From the NCBI RefSeq assembly GCF_900766305.1, contig NZ_CAAFUZ010000035.1, positions 1 through 24,210 on the forward strand: a stretch of DNA of 24,210 nucleotides, read 5' to 3'. Made by a program: the position numbers and the translations under genes. Numbering within the stretch: the stretch's first letter is position 1; each line of letters begins with the position of its first letter. The notes under the pieces were generated by a model, which worked only from the letters and a program-made list of their open reading frames with translations, was not told the origin of the DNA and did no database searches. This DNA is from an uncultured Gemella sp. (GTDB lineage: Bacteria; Bacillota; Bacilli; Staphylococcales; Gemellaceae). Below are positions 1 to 9,153 of the stretch, in pieces.

Positions 1-500
1 CTTATCACTAGTTCGGGTTTCTCTTCTTGTACCAGTGGTTCTCCTTTTTCGCTTATCACTAGTTCGGGTTTCTCTTCTTGTACCAATGCTTCACCTTTTT
101 CGTTTATTACTAGCTCGGGATTCTCTTCTTGTACCAATGCCTCACCTTTTTCACTTATCACTAGTTCGGGTTTCTCTTCTTGTACCAGTGGTTCTCCTTT
201 TTCGCTTATCACTAACGCAGGGTTCTCTTCTTGTACCAGTGGTTCTCCTTTTTCGCTTATCACTAGTTCCGGGTTCTCCTCTTGCACCAATGCTTCACCT
301 TTTTCGCTTATCACTAGTTCGGGATTCTCTTCTTGTACTAATGCTTCGCCTTTCTCGCTTATTACTAGCTCTGGGTTCTCTTCTTGTACCAGCGGTTCTC
401 CTTTTTCGCTTATCACTAGTTCTGGGTTCTCCTCTTGCACCAATGCTTCTCCTTTTTCGCTTATCACTAGTTCGGGATTCTCTTCTTGTACTAGTGGTTC
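1..500 (-). repeat. 51-bp (17-residue) in-frame tandem repeats, about 9.8 copies visible
   Basis: The period is exactly 51 bp. Each unit encodes E(A/P)LVQEENPELVISEKG. The copies are nearly identical; the main variation is Ala versus Pro at position 2, with one Glu-to-Ala change (NPALVIS) and one Ser-to-Asn change (VINEKG). The array continues past the window edge. Such Glu/Pro-rich units usually form an extended stalk lifting the catalytic part away from the cell wall. High nucleotide identity between units implies recent expansion or homogenisation, and copy number is likely to vary between strains. The reverse strand is also open through the array, which is a by-product of the repeat. Confidence 0.95.
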
Positions 501-2855
501 AACTTTAGAGTCAGTATATACTTTAATAGGTACATTAACTATATCATATGAGCCATCAGAATATGTTACTTTTATTCTTGCATTGACATTTCCTAATTCT
601 GCAAAATCTGTAGAATTTAATAATTCATAGTTTATATTTTTAGGGAGATTTTCTTTAACTATTCTATTAAGTACATCATTTACATTCAAACTATTCCCCT
701 GACGTAATAATAATTTTTCATCATTTAAAATCTTAGGTTCATATTTACCCGCTTCTGTAAGTTCTAAAGCAGCACGTGTATTAATAACATTCATACCTAA
801 ATTAGCAACTTCTTTAGTTATATTATTAATGACTAACTGGGGAGTAAGTGAATTCGAAACAGTAGTAGCAGCTTCTTCTAATTTTTGTGTTAAATTATAT
901 TTCGCACGATTATAATTTTCCACTGAATTTATTGTTTTATCAGATAAATCTACAACTGTCTCTACTAATTTCTTAGCAGCATTTACTACAGAAATTAGTT
1001 CTTTTTTATCAGCCTCAGTTACAGAAATTGGAACATCAATATTATTACTAGTATTATCATCTAAATAAGAAACTTTAACCCTAGCATGTTTTAAACCTAA
1101 TGTTGTTAAATCATCTTTTGAAACCACTGTTAATTTGGTATTTACTGGTAATAATTCACTATTAATCTTATTAAGTACATCTCTATCTTTAAGTTTTTCT
1201 CCAATCATTATCGAAACTGGTTTATCATCTACTAAAGTTGGTAAGAATGTCTTACTCAATGTACCCTTTTCTGGATCGATTATTCTTAATTTATTGATAT
1301 TTTCATCACGATATCCAACTCCATCCATTCCTTGACGTTTTCCAAAATTAAAATCTGGATTTGAATTTACTCTACTTTCAAAGTATGATGTGGATGAGTG
1401 TGCTCCTGCACTTCTACCTATGCTTATTTTATTACTAGGCTGAAGATTCCCTGGGATTATGTTATCATTATCAGTATAATAATTTTTTATCTTTCCAGAT
1501 TTTGAAAGTTCTTCAGAAATTTTTACATCATCTTTCGGAACTCCCCAGAACCAACCACTTTTAACTTTTGGAGCATTAAACGTATAAGTTTGTTTATACT
1601 TACCAAATTTTTCTTTTTCTGCTGTTGCTGTTGCTCTTAATGATAGATATCCACCTAATGAGTGCCCTGTGATATATAAATTTGTGATTGTACTATCATT
1701 TTTTATTTTTTTCATTAATTGAATAGCCGCTTCACTCTGATTCGATTCATTACCAAAAAACAACGCTAAATCTGCTTTCAAATCTCCTGCTTGTTTAACA
1801 TTTGTACCAGCAAATGCAAGAACTTGAATCTTATCTCCTTTTAAAAATGGGAAATTATTAACTGTTTCAAATAGTACAGCATCAAGTCCATTATCTTGGT
1901 GATATGTTTCTTTTACTCTCCAATATGGTCCAAGCTCATTGTTAGTCATCTTTTGAATATTATTTGAAAGTTTTTCTACCGGAGCCTTTTTACTAAGAAT
2001 GTCATCTATTTTTTTATCATTCTCATAAACTAAATTGATAAACATGGCCATGTCCCTTGCTGATATGTTCCAGATTAATTTATCCTTATCTACTTTATCA
2101 TTTAATCCATCTCCATCAGTATCCGCTAATCTTGGATGTATATCGTATCCAAGATAGGTACGTCCATCTTTTTTATAAATATATAATTCATCTTTATTAG
2201 CTATACCATCACCATCATCATCACCATCAGGATTAAGCACTGCTTTTTTATAAATTAGACTATCATATTTCCCACCTTCTAAACCAATATATCCTCTTGC
2301 TATATCTTCAGCATATTTACTAGTTAGTCTGGAAATAATTTTTGTCCCTTTTTCTACTGGTTCTTCCGTATTTTCAACCGTTTCAGGTATTACTTTATTT
2401 TCTTCTGAATTTCTGTTAATTACCTTCGTTAGTAGACTTGCAATATCACTACTATCATCTACTCTCTTGTCGATAACATTTAAATTTTTATTTGAAGAAT
2501 CTGAACTTGTTACAGTAGTTTCATTTTCAGATTTAACAATTGATGAATTAGTTGACGTCGAAGCTACAACAGAATCTTTATTTATACTATTATTACCATT
2601 AGAAGATTCTAGTTTTTTGTCACTTGTGATACTGTTTGTGCTTTCAGTAGCATTAAGATGGTGGGCTGTATTTGATTCATCTTTACTAATATTACCACTT
2701 GCTATTACAGTATTATTATTTCCACTATTTTCTTCATGCGCACTAGCTGCTCCACCAAAAAAAATTAATGAACCAATAGCAACTGATGCTATACCAAAAC
2801 TAAATTTTTTTATTCCATATTTTACTAATTTTCTATCAACATTATTTTTAAACAT
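1..2855 (-). CDS. YSIRK-type surface protein with lipase-like domain and C-terminal tandem repeats (partial, runs off left edge)
   Basis: This open frame reads without a stop for 951 codons from ATG 2855 to the window edge; the C-terminus and any LPxTG anchor lie outside. The start follows a GGAGG site. Residues 1-39 form a signal peptide with a YSIRK-like motif (YGIKKFSFGIAS) and an AASA cleavage region. A low-complexity Ser/Asn/Thr region follows. Asp/Gly-rich calcium-binding-type motifs lie near 210-217 and 245-250. An alpha/beta hydrolase of class-3 lipase type has the nucleophile elbow GHSLGG (Ser399), with likely acid D462 or D464 and His486. Two Rib/alpha-like domains (about 535-612 and 700-780, the second ending in VTYSDGSYDIVNVPIKV) precede 17-residue repeats from 786. 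I infer a wall-anchored, secreted hydrolase acting on lipid or ester substrates; the substrate is unknown. It is monocistronic, with its own promoter and a possible MarR site. Confidence 0.85.
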   Translation of the reverse strand, partial: MFKNNVDRKLVKYGIKKFSFGIASVAIGSLIFFGGAASAHEENSGNNNTVIASGNISKDESNTAHHLNATESTNSITSDKKLESSNGNNSINKDSVVASTSTNSSIVKSENETTVTSSDSSNKNLNVIDKRVDDSSDIASLLTKVINRNSEENKVIPETVENTEEPVEKGTKIISRLTSKYAEDIARGYIGLEGGKYDSLIYKKAVLNPDGDDDGDGIANKDELYIYKKDGRTYLGYDIHPRLADTDGDGLNDKVDKDKLIWNISARDMAMFINLVYENDKKIDDILSKKAPVEKLSNNIQKMTNNELGPYWRVKETYHQDNGLDAVLFETVNNFPFLKGDKIQVLAFAGTNVKQAGDLKADLALFFGNESNQSEAAIQLMKKIKNDSTITNLYITGHSLGGYLSLRATATAEKEKFGKYKQTYTFNAPKVKSGWFWGVPKDDVKISEELSKSGKIKNYYTDNDNIIPGNLQPSNKISIGRSAGAHSSTSYFESRVNSNPDFNFGKRQGMDGVGYRDENINKLRIIDPEKGTLSKTFLPTLVDDKPVSIMIGEKLKDRDVLNKINSELLPVNTKLTVVSKDDLTTLGLKHARVKVSYLDDNTSNNIDVPISVTEADKKELISVVNAAKKLVETVVDLSDKTINSVENYNRAKYNLTQKLEEAATTVSNSLTPQLVINNITKEVANLGMNVINTRAALELTEAGKYEPKILNDEKLLLRQGNSLNVNDVLNRIVKENLPKNINYELLNSTDFAELGNVNARIKVTYSDGSYDIVNVPIKVYTDSKVEPLVQEENPELVISEKGEALVQEENPELVISEKGEPLVQEENPELVISEKGEALVQEENPELVISEKGEALVQEENPELVISEKGEPLVQEENPALVISEKGEPLVQEEKPELVISEKGEALVQEENPELVINEKGEALVQEEKPELVISEKGEPLVQEEKPELVI

Positions 2856-2912
2856 ATTTCCTCCAGGATTCTATCTTAAATATATGTATTTAAATTTTAA
2901 TTAACATTATTT

Positions 2913-2924
2913 TTAGTTAACTAA
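2913..2924. promoter_or_regulatory. Palindrome TTAGTTAACTAA, candidate MarR operator
   Basis: This is a perfect 12-bp palindrome about 10-20 bp downstream of the expected transcription start of the surface-lipase gene. The 13 bases AGTTAACTAATTA at 2915-2927 are identical to 24049-24061 in the operator cluster of the marR-ABC operon. Its position in the early transcribed region fits a repressor site. Binding is an inference. Confidence 0.45.
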
Positions 2925-2941
2925 TTACTCTACATTGACTA

Positions 2942-2970
2942 AGTATACACGAAAAAGATAAATATAACAA
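2942..2970 (-). promoter_or_regulatory. Sigma-A promoter of the surface lipase gene
   Basis: The -35 box TTGTTA (2965-2970) and -10 box TATACT (2942-2947) are separated by 17 bp on the minus strand. They lie about 90 bp upstream of the ATG, leaving a long untranslated leader. The rest of the 377-bp gap 2856-3232 holds only the palindrome described separately, AT-rich sequence and the yajC terminator. Confidence 0.65.
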
Positions 2971-3190
2971 ACTTAAATTCAAGTCTATTTTTTTATTAGA
3001 TCGATTTAAAAAAGAATTGTTTTTCTTACGTATCTAATTTATTTATTACACCATTTCTTGATTTAATAACCAATACTTTTAATACCTTATTGTTATAATA
3101 AAAAATTTAATTTTACAAATTATAATATTTCAAAATTATTAGCATACTATGTACTTAACTTAACTCCTGGTATTTATTTAAATTTTTTCA

Positions 3191-3223
3191 AAAAAATAAG
3201 CAGATTACTAATATAATCTGCTT
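3191..3223 (-). terminator. Rho-independent terminator after yajC
   Basis: A perfect 10-bp stem (AAGCAGATTA with TAATCTGCTT, 3198-3207 and 3214-3223) with a 6-base loop is followed on the minus strand by ATTTTTT. It starts 9 bases after the yajC stop and closes the queA-tgt-yajC unit. Confidence 0.85.
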
Positions 3224-3232
3224 AAACATTTA

Positions 3233-3496
3233 TTATTTTGCAACTAAGCTACGAATAGAATTTCTGTCTAATTCGATTTCTACTTTTGGTGCAATTCTTA
3301 CTTTTACTGTTACTGTCCCTACTTCTACGATATCTCCGTAAATTCCTGCGAAAGTTACAATTCTATCTCCTTCTTTTAATGAATCTTGAAGAAGTTTTAA
3401 TTCTTTATTTCTTTTAGATTGTGGTCTAATAATCATGAAATACATGAAAGCAAAAAGAACTACAATCATAATAATATTAATATATGAATATTGCAT
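3233..3496 (-). CDS. yajC: Preprotein translocase subunit YajC
   Basis: This is an 87-residue single-pass membrane protein. A hydrophobic helix at residues 5-23 is followed by the conserved IIRPQSKR turn and a small basic cytoplasmic domain (GDRIVTFAGIYGDIVEVG), as in the YajC family. YajC associates with SecDF and the Sec translocon. Length and order (queA-tgt-yajC) are the usual ones. The start ATG is preceded by CCGGAGG at good spacing. Confidence 0.93.
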   Translation of the reverse strand: MQYSYINIIMIVVLFAFMYFMIIRPQSKRNKELKLLQDSLKEGDRIVTFAGIYGDIVEVGTVTVKVRIAPKVEIELDRNSIRSLVAK

Positions 3497-3540
3497 ATTT
3501 TACCTCCGGTTGATTTATATATATTTATTCTACTATATAC

Positions 3541-3579
3541 TTAGTAAAAAATAAACCTTTTATATTCTTTTTTTACTAA
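3541..3579 (-). terminator. Possible weak hairpin between tgt and yajC
   Basis: Inverted arms TTAGTAAAAAA and TTTTTTACTAA (11 bp, 17-base loop) lie just after the tgt stop. The stem is almost entirely A/T with no GC-rich core, so it may be a partial terminator or a processing site, or it may simply reflect base composition. Confidence 0.3.
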
Positions 3580-3583
3580 ATTA

Positions 3584-4759
<1,176 letters not shown>

Positions 4760-5788
4760 CTAGATTATTATCATCGCATCTCCAAAACTGAAGAAACGGT
4801 ATTTATTCTCAACTGCTATGTTATATAATTCAATAACTTTTTCTCTATCATAAAATGCACTAACAAGCATTATTAATGATGATTTTGGTAAGTGGAAGTT
4901 TGTAATCAATCCATCAACACATTTAAATTCAAATCCTGGATAAATAAAGATATTTGTCCATCCTGAAGCTGCAACGATTTTCCCATTATTATCACGTGCA
5001 ATTGTTTCTAATGTTCTTGTTGAAGTAGTACCTACAGAAAATACTCTCCCACCATTTTCTTTTGTTTTATTAATTATTTTTGCTGTATCTTCGTCTAAAG
5101 TATAGTACTCTGAATGCATATCATGTTCTTCAATATTTTCTACAGCTACAGGTCTAAATGTTCCAAGTCCAACATGAAGGGTTAAGTAAGCTATATTTAC
5201 ACCTTTTTCTTTTATCTTTTCTAATAACTCTTTCGTAAAGTGTAATCCTGCTGTTGGGGCAGCTGAACTTCCTACCTCTTTCGAATAAACTGTTTGATAT
5301 CTTTCTTTGTCAGTTAATCTTTCTTTAATATATGGTGGAAGTGGCATAGTTCCAAGTTCATCTAATCTTTCTTGAAAAATTCCATCATATTTGAATTCAA
5401 AATGTCTAAATCCATCATCTAGTACTTTTGTACAAACTGCTTCCATTATACCGTCACCAAAAGATACTATACTACCTTCTTTTATTCTTTTAGCAGGTTT
5501 AACAAGACACTCCCAGTCATTATGACCAAGATTTTTTAATAAAAGCACCTCTATTGCAGCACCTGTATCCTTTTTAGCTCCATATAATCGTGCCGGCATT
5601 ACACGCGTATTGTTAAGTACTAAAGTATCACCTGGATTAAAATAATCTATAATATCTGAAAAAACTTTATGTTCATGTGAATTATTTTTTCTATCTACAC
5701 AAAGTAATTTACTAGTATCTCTTTTTAAAAGAGGTGTTTGTGCTATTAGCTCCTCTGGTAAATAAAAATCAAATTGTTCTAATTTCAT
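4760..5788 (-). CDS. queA: S-adenosylmethionine:tRNA ribosyltransferase-isomerase QueA
   Basis: The product is 342 residues, standard for QueA (EC 2.4.99.17), which transfers and isomerises the ribosyl group of SAM onto preQ1-modified tRNA to give epoxyqueuosine. Family signatures are the N-terminal [25 protein letters not shown] (about 58-68), the LPPYIKR-like segment near 150 and [11 protein letters not shown] (175-185). It is the first gene of queA-tgt-yajC. The start ATG follows AAAGGAG. The leader is only about 25 bases, too short for a riboswitch. Confidence 0.97.
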   Translation of the reverse strand: MKLEQFDFYLPEELIAQTPLLKRDTSKLLCVDRKNNSHEHKVFSDIIDYFNPGDTLVLNNTRVMPARLYGAKKDTGAAIEVLLLKNLGHNDWECLVKPAKRIKEGSIVSFGDGIMEAVCTKVLDDGFRHFEFKYDGIFQERLDELGTMPLPPYIKERLTDKERYQTVYSKEVGSSAAPTAGLHFTKELLEKIKEKGVNIAYLTLHVGLGTFRPVAVENIEEHDMHSEYYTLDEDTAKIINKTKENGGRVFSVGTTSTRTLETIARDNNGKIVAASGWTNIFIYPGFEFKCVDGLITNFHLPKSSLIMLVSAFYDREKVIELYNIAVENKYRFFSFGDAMIII

Positions 5789-5818
5789 CTAAAATCTCCT
5801 TTAAAAGTTACCTTTACT

Positions 5819-5847
5819 ATTATAGCTTGATTATCTAAAGTTAGCAA
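5819..5847 (-). promoter_or_regulatory. Sigma-A promoter of queA-tgt-yajC
   Basis: The -35 TTGCTA (5842-5847) and the consensus -10 TATAAT (5819-5824) have a 17-bp spacer. The expected start is about 25 bases before the queA ATG. Confidence 0.75.
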
Positions 5848-5898
5848 GCCTCACTATTAGAAATTATAAATTTTTCTATTTTATAATCTAAATTATAT

Positions 5899-5933
5899 AA
5901 AAAAGATTTGGATCAATACTATTAATCCAAATC
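5899..5933 (-). terminator. Rho-independent terminator after ftsW
   Basis: GATTTGGAT (5905-5913) pairs with ATCCAAATC (5925-5933), 9 bp with an 11-base loop. On the minus strand it is followed by TTTTTT. It starts 5 bases after the ftsW stop. Confidence 0.85.
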
Positions 5934-5938
5934 CTTAT

Positions 5939-7156
5939 TTATTTTTTACTATTACTACGCAAATATTTTACATGAGATAAAATATTAGTAGCTATACCTA
6001 ATCCTATACTTAATATTAAGATAGAACTACCACCATTACTAATAAATGGCAATGGTACTCCGGTCATCGGTATAGAAGCAGTAACTCCCCCGATGTTAAC
6101 AACTCCTTGGACAACCAGTAAACTGGCAAATCCTAAAGAATACATTGCTGAGAATGTATTTCTTGATTTTGTACCAGAAAAAATTACTTTTCCGATTAAT
6201 ATTAATAGTAAACTTACTACAAACACTACTCCTAAGAAACCTAATTCTTCTGCTATTATTGCAAGAATGAAGTCTGTGTGAGCCTCAGGTAAATACCCTA
6301 ACTTCTGGATTGAATTTCCTAAACCTCTACCAAATAAACCACCATTACCAAAAGCAACATATGAATTGATGACTTGATCTGCTGCTGCTGCTAAATCCTC
6401 TGAAAATGGATTTAAAAATACTTTTAAACGATTCGTTCTATAAGATGTACCATTATTAAATAGTGCACCTTTCAACATAAATAATAGGACGACCGCTATA
6501 CCCGCTATTAACGCAAGAGATAAAATTTTCTTCACATTTTGAGAATGCATATTAGAGCATAAAGTCATTATCCCAATTACTGATAATGTAATAAGCATCA
6601 TCCCAGTATCGTTTTGCATTGCTATTAACGTTACAAGAGCAAGAGGAATACCAAAAATTTTTAATAATTCTGAACTAGTACATATCTGGCGCAATTTTTC
6701 TTTTCTTGTTTCTAGTATAAATGCCATATATATTATAATAAATAACTGTGCTAATGTTGATGGCTGAAAACTAAATCCACCTATTCTTATCCAAGATTTA
6801 GCACCATTTATTGCTGGCATTAGCTGTGGAATAATAAGTAAGATTACCATTATTATAAAACCAGTTTTTAACAATTGTTTATTTTTAAAAACTTCAAATG
6901 GTATAACAACAGAAAAAGATAAAAATGCTATATAGGCCAGTATTGCCCATGAAGCTTGTCTTTGTAGGAAATATGTTTCCCCTACAGGGATACCTGAGGT
7001 AAATGTTCCATATTTATTTCCTATCATACTTGCACTATAGACCATCATACAACTCAAAATCAGTAAAACCAATAATGTTAATGCAACCATCCAATCTAAT
7101 CGAACATGTCTTTTTTCATGTTTTATAGATCTATGTAATCTTTTTAAAAATTTCAT
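5939..7156 (-). CDS. ftsW: SEDS peptidoglycan glycosyltransferase FtsW
   Basis: This 405-residue protein has about ten membrane helices and belongs to the SEDS family (FtsW/RodA/SpoVE), which polymerises lipid II with a partner class B PBP. Conserved blocks are VYSAS (39-43), NGAKSWIRIGGFSFQPS (117-133), the loop GNGGLFGRGLGNS followed by LPEAHTDFI with the catalytic Asp295, and GVPLPFISNGGSS (366-378). FtsW rather than RodA is chosen because ylaN lies immediately upstream, as in Bacillus, and because of the GLGNSIQKLGYLPEAHTDFI pattern. The usual Tyr in PFISYGG is Asn374 here. The start is one base after the ylaN stop, suggesting translational coupling. Confidence 0.88.
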   Translation of the reverse strand: MKFLKRLHRSIKHEKRHVRLDWMVALTLLVLLILSCMMVYSASMIGNKYGTFTSGIPVGETYFLQRQASWAILAYIAFLSFSVVIPFEVFKNKQLLKTGFIIMVILLIIPQLMPAINGAKSWIRIGGFSFQPSTLAQLFIIIYMAFILETRKEKLRQICTSSELLKIFGIPLALVTLIAMQNDTGMMLITLSVIGIMTLCSNMHSQNVKKILSLALIAGIAVVLLFMLKGALFNNGTSYRTNRLKVFLNPFSEDLAAAADQVINSYVAFGNGGLFGRGLGNSIQKLGYLPEAHTDFILAIIAEELGFLGVVFVVSLLLILIGKVIFSGTKSRNTFSAMYSLGFASLLVVQGVVNIGGVTASIPMTGVPLPFISNGGSSILILSIGLGIATNILSHVKYLRSNSKK

Positions 7157-7157
7157 G

Positions 7158-7442
7158 TTAGTTTGCTTTACTCTCTGCTATTACACTAGCGTACATTTCA
7201 CTTGCCTTATCCTCTAAATCGGCTAAAATAATTCGTCCAGCTTCTTCCGATATACATCCAATTTCTACCGCAATACTAATCTCTTTTGAAAGACCATAAA
7301 TTTGAGTATCTATTACATCTTGATATAATGGACATTTTCTCTGACCCTTAACAGATACACATGCATTTATCATCTCTTCAATCTTCATAACATCTTCTTC
7401 TATTCTCTTTCGTACCTTAATAAAAATAAGGTTGTTTTCCAT
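7158..7442 (-). CDS. ylaN: YlaN family protein (DUF1507)
   Basis: From ATG 7442 the product has 94 residues. An upstream GTG at 7451, directly after the yqgQ stop, would add three. I prefer the ATG because AGGTGAG lies 4 bases before it and the length then matches the family (about 90-95). The signature CPLYQDVIDTQIYGLSKEISIAVEIG is the YlaN core, written here only to mark residues: the CPLY motif begins near 38. YlaN is essential in Bacillus under some conditions and has been linked to iron homeostasis through Fur. It sits between yqgQ and ftsW. Confidence 0.85.
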   Translation of the reverse strand: MENNLIFIKVRKRIEEDVMKIEEMINACVSVKGQRKCPLYQDVIDTQIYGLSKEISIAVEIGCISEEAGRIILADLEDKASEMYASVIAESKAN

Positions 7443-7451
7443 TATTCTCAC

Positions 7452-7652
7452 CTATCCTTTTGATAATTCATGATTAACTTCATGTTTTATAATTGCAATT
7501 GCTCTAATAAAATCTTCTTTTGAAATTAATTCTAAACGTCTTAACTCTCTTACCTCATATTCTAACATACTTAAAGTATGTCTTCTATCTTTCATGTATA
7601 TTATTATACCAAAAGATTTTAAAAATTGTTGCAAATCGTAAAAATTTATCAT
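7452..7652 (-). CDS. yqgQ: YqgQ family small protein (DUF910)
   Basis: This 66-residue soluble protein matches YqgQ of Bacillus in length and pattern: it begins with FYDLQQFLKSFG, continues with EYEVRELRRLELISKEDF and ends with a charged helix. Its biochemical role is not established. In Bacillus it follows the rhomboid gene yqgP, and here it lies 10 bp after a rhomboid-like gene, so the pair is conserved. The ribosome site AAGGTGAT lies in that gap. Confidence 0.82.
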   Translation of the reverse strand: MINFYDLQQFLKSFGIIIYMKDRRHTLSMLEYEVRELRRLELISKEDFIRAIAIIKHEVNHELSKG

Positions 7653-7662
7653 TTACATCACC

Positions 7663-9102
7663 TTAAAATTTACTTAATTCGTCTACTAGGTTTTTATTTA
7701 TTTCTCTACCATCTAATTCATAAGCTCGGTTCGCATACTCCTTAGCTTTTTCATAGTTACCTTCCTGACGTTCAATAACAGCTAAATCATAGTATATTGG
7801 AGCAAAAGAATCATCAAAACTTATTCCTTCTAAGAAGACTTTTTTAGCATCTTGTTTAGTTGCTGATGTCAGCTTCACCATACCTAACTCATAATAAGTA
7901 AGTACAGATTTATTTTTTGAAGTCAATTCTTTTTCTAAATTAAATATATCTTCATCTGAATATGATTTTACCAATCTGTTCTCTACTCTACCTGCTCTAT
8001 AGCTATTTATAACACTCTTAGTATTAACACCAGCTAATAATAATACCTCTCCTAAAGTACTAAAGATTAGTACTGAAACTAGTGTAATATATATATTACT
8101 TCTTTTCATCAAGAAAAGTTCTAAAAATACTCCCAAGATAAAAGAAAAGATATAAAGTACTATAGATGTTTCAAATAGCAGTGTTGCTACCGTTAAATAA
8201 ACTATTGAAATTGCTCCTGAATACATGAACTTCAGGTTATCATTTTTCTTACTAAGCTGTTCCATAAAAATTGAACCTAGTAAGGCTATATTAGAAACTA
8301 ACGCTATATCAAGAGTTCCAGAGTAACCAAATATTAATAATAAATTAAATATAAATGATACTACTAGTAATATTCCAATACTCTTCAATATTTTTAATGT
8401 TTTATTAAACAATATTGAAGTAGAAAAAATAGAAACCAATACAAATAATAATTTCATTGAACTATCTGTAGTAAAGACACTCGTAAACATTCTAAAAAAT
8501 TGTCCACTTATTATTTTTTGGTAACTGTATTCTAAATAATTGAATAACGAATAATTGTTATTCGTAAAATATATCACAACAAAATTTGCCAAAAATAATA
8601 ATAAATAGATTCCAGACAAGATATTATACTTTATATTAAATACATTTCTATCTAATGTCTGGCGTTTGTATAATTCAACCACTCTATTTTTATATCTTAA
8701 AGTATCTGGTGTACCTTCAATAAATCTAAAATCATTTTCTTTTAAGAAAAGTTTACTATTTTTTTCATTATAAAGTATACGTTCTATAATTAAACTATTC
8801 GAAATTCTATATTTTTTGTAGTCGTTTATAACTTCATCAAAGTCAGGAGAAACATAAAGGATTTTCATTTTTAAACTACTCAGTTTAAACATTTTTTTTA
8901 GTCTAACTTCATTTCTAATGACATTAGAAACTATACTATCTATTTCTGTTGATTTAAAACTATCCCCATATATAAATCTTATTAATTCATTATCTTCATT
9001 AATAAGCCAGACATCTTTCTTTTCTGGACGATAATATAATATACTATAATTATATTTTGTTATATACAGATATATAATCTTCCAAAATTTCTTATCATTC
9101 AT
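7663..9102 (-). CDS. YqgP/GluP-like rhomboid-family membrane protein, predicted catalytically inactive
   Basis: This 479-residue protein has the architecture of Bacillus YqgP: a soluble N-terminal domain (1-155), a core of about seven membrane helices (160-360) and a C-terminal TPR region (400-466). The position next to yqgQ supports orthology. The loop-1 motif survives as GQFFRMFTSVF (Phe203-Arg204, normally WR). Active rhomboids use Ser in GxSG and His in TM6. This protein has no histidine anywhere in 479 residues. GYSG at 259-262 resembles GxSG but lies slightly before predicted TM4, and the usual TM6 HxGG position reads LYIFSFILG. The HxxxN oxyanion motif of TM2 reads MKLLFVLV. It should therefore act as a non-proteolytic pseudo-rhomboid, perhaps as an adaptor for membrane proteins. 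The start ATG has a weak ribosome site. Confidence 0.78.
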   Translation of the reverse strand: MNDKKFWKIIYLYITKYNYSILYYRPEKKDVWLINEDNELIRFIYGDSFKSTEIDSIVSNVIRNEVRLKKMFKLSSLKMKILYVSPDFDEVINDYKKYRISNSLIIERILYNEKNSKLFLKENDFRFIEGTPDTLRYKNRVVELYKRQTLDRNVFNIKYNILSGIYLLLFLANFVVIYFTNNNYSLFNYLEYSYQKIISGQFFRMFTSVFTTDSSMKLLFVLVSIFSTSILFNKTLKILKSIGILLVVSFIFNLLLIFGYSGTLDIALVSNIALLGSIFMEQLSKKNDNLKFMYSGAISIVYLTVATLLFETSIVLYIFSFILGVFLELFLMKRSNIYITLVSVLIFSTLGEVLLLAGVNTKSVINSYRAGRVENRLVKSYSDEDIFNLEKELTSKNKSVLTYYELGMVKLTSATKQDAKKVFLEGISFDDSFAPIYYDLAVIERQEGNYEKAKEYANRAYELDGREINKNLVDELSKF

Positions 9103-9121
9103 AATTTCGCCACTAACAGTA

Positions 9122-9153
9122 AAACTTAAATAGACTAAAGTCTATTTAAGTTT
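9122..9153 (-). terminator. Strong hairpin spanning the crr stop codon
   Basis: AAACTTAAATAGAC (9122-9135) pairs perfectly with GTCTATTTAAGTTT (9140-9153), 14 bp with a 4-base loop. The crr stop codon lies inside the stem, and only a short AGTTTTACTG follows. It probably acts as a partial terminator or mRNA 3' stabiliser between the abundant crr transcript and the downstream genes. Confidence 0.5.

Noticed and set aside
1..500. CRISPR-like array
   Set aside because: The 51-bp units are contiguous, with no unique spacers, and encode protein in frame.
35..508. 157-codon open frame on the plus strand across the repeats
   Set aside because: It is antisense to the tandem repeat array; the repeat unit happens to lack stops in this frame, giving a Leu/Ser-rich pattern with no start signal.
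2467..2904. 145-codon open frame on the plus strand
   Set aside because: It lies opposite the signal and linker region of the surface protein and crosses its start; no ribosome site or family match.
5789..5830. preQ1 riboswitch before queA
   Set aside because: The promoter leaves a leader of only about 25 bases and no preQ1 motif is present.
8316..8327. GYSG as an intact rhomboid GxSG serine motif
   Set aside because: It sits slightly before the expected TM4 start, and without any histidine in the protein a Ser-His dyad cannot form.
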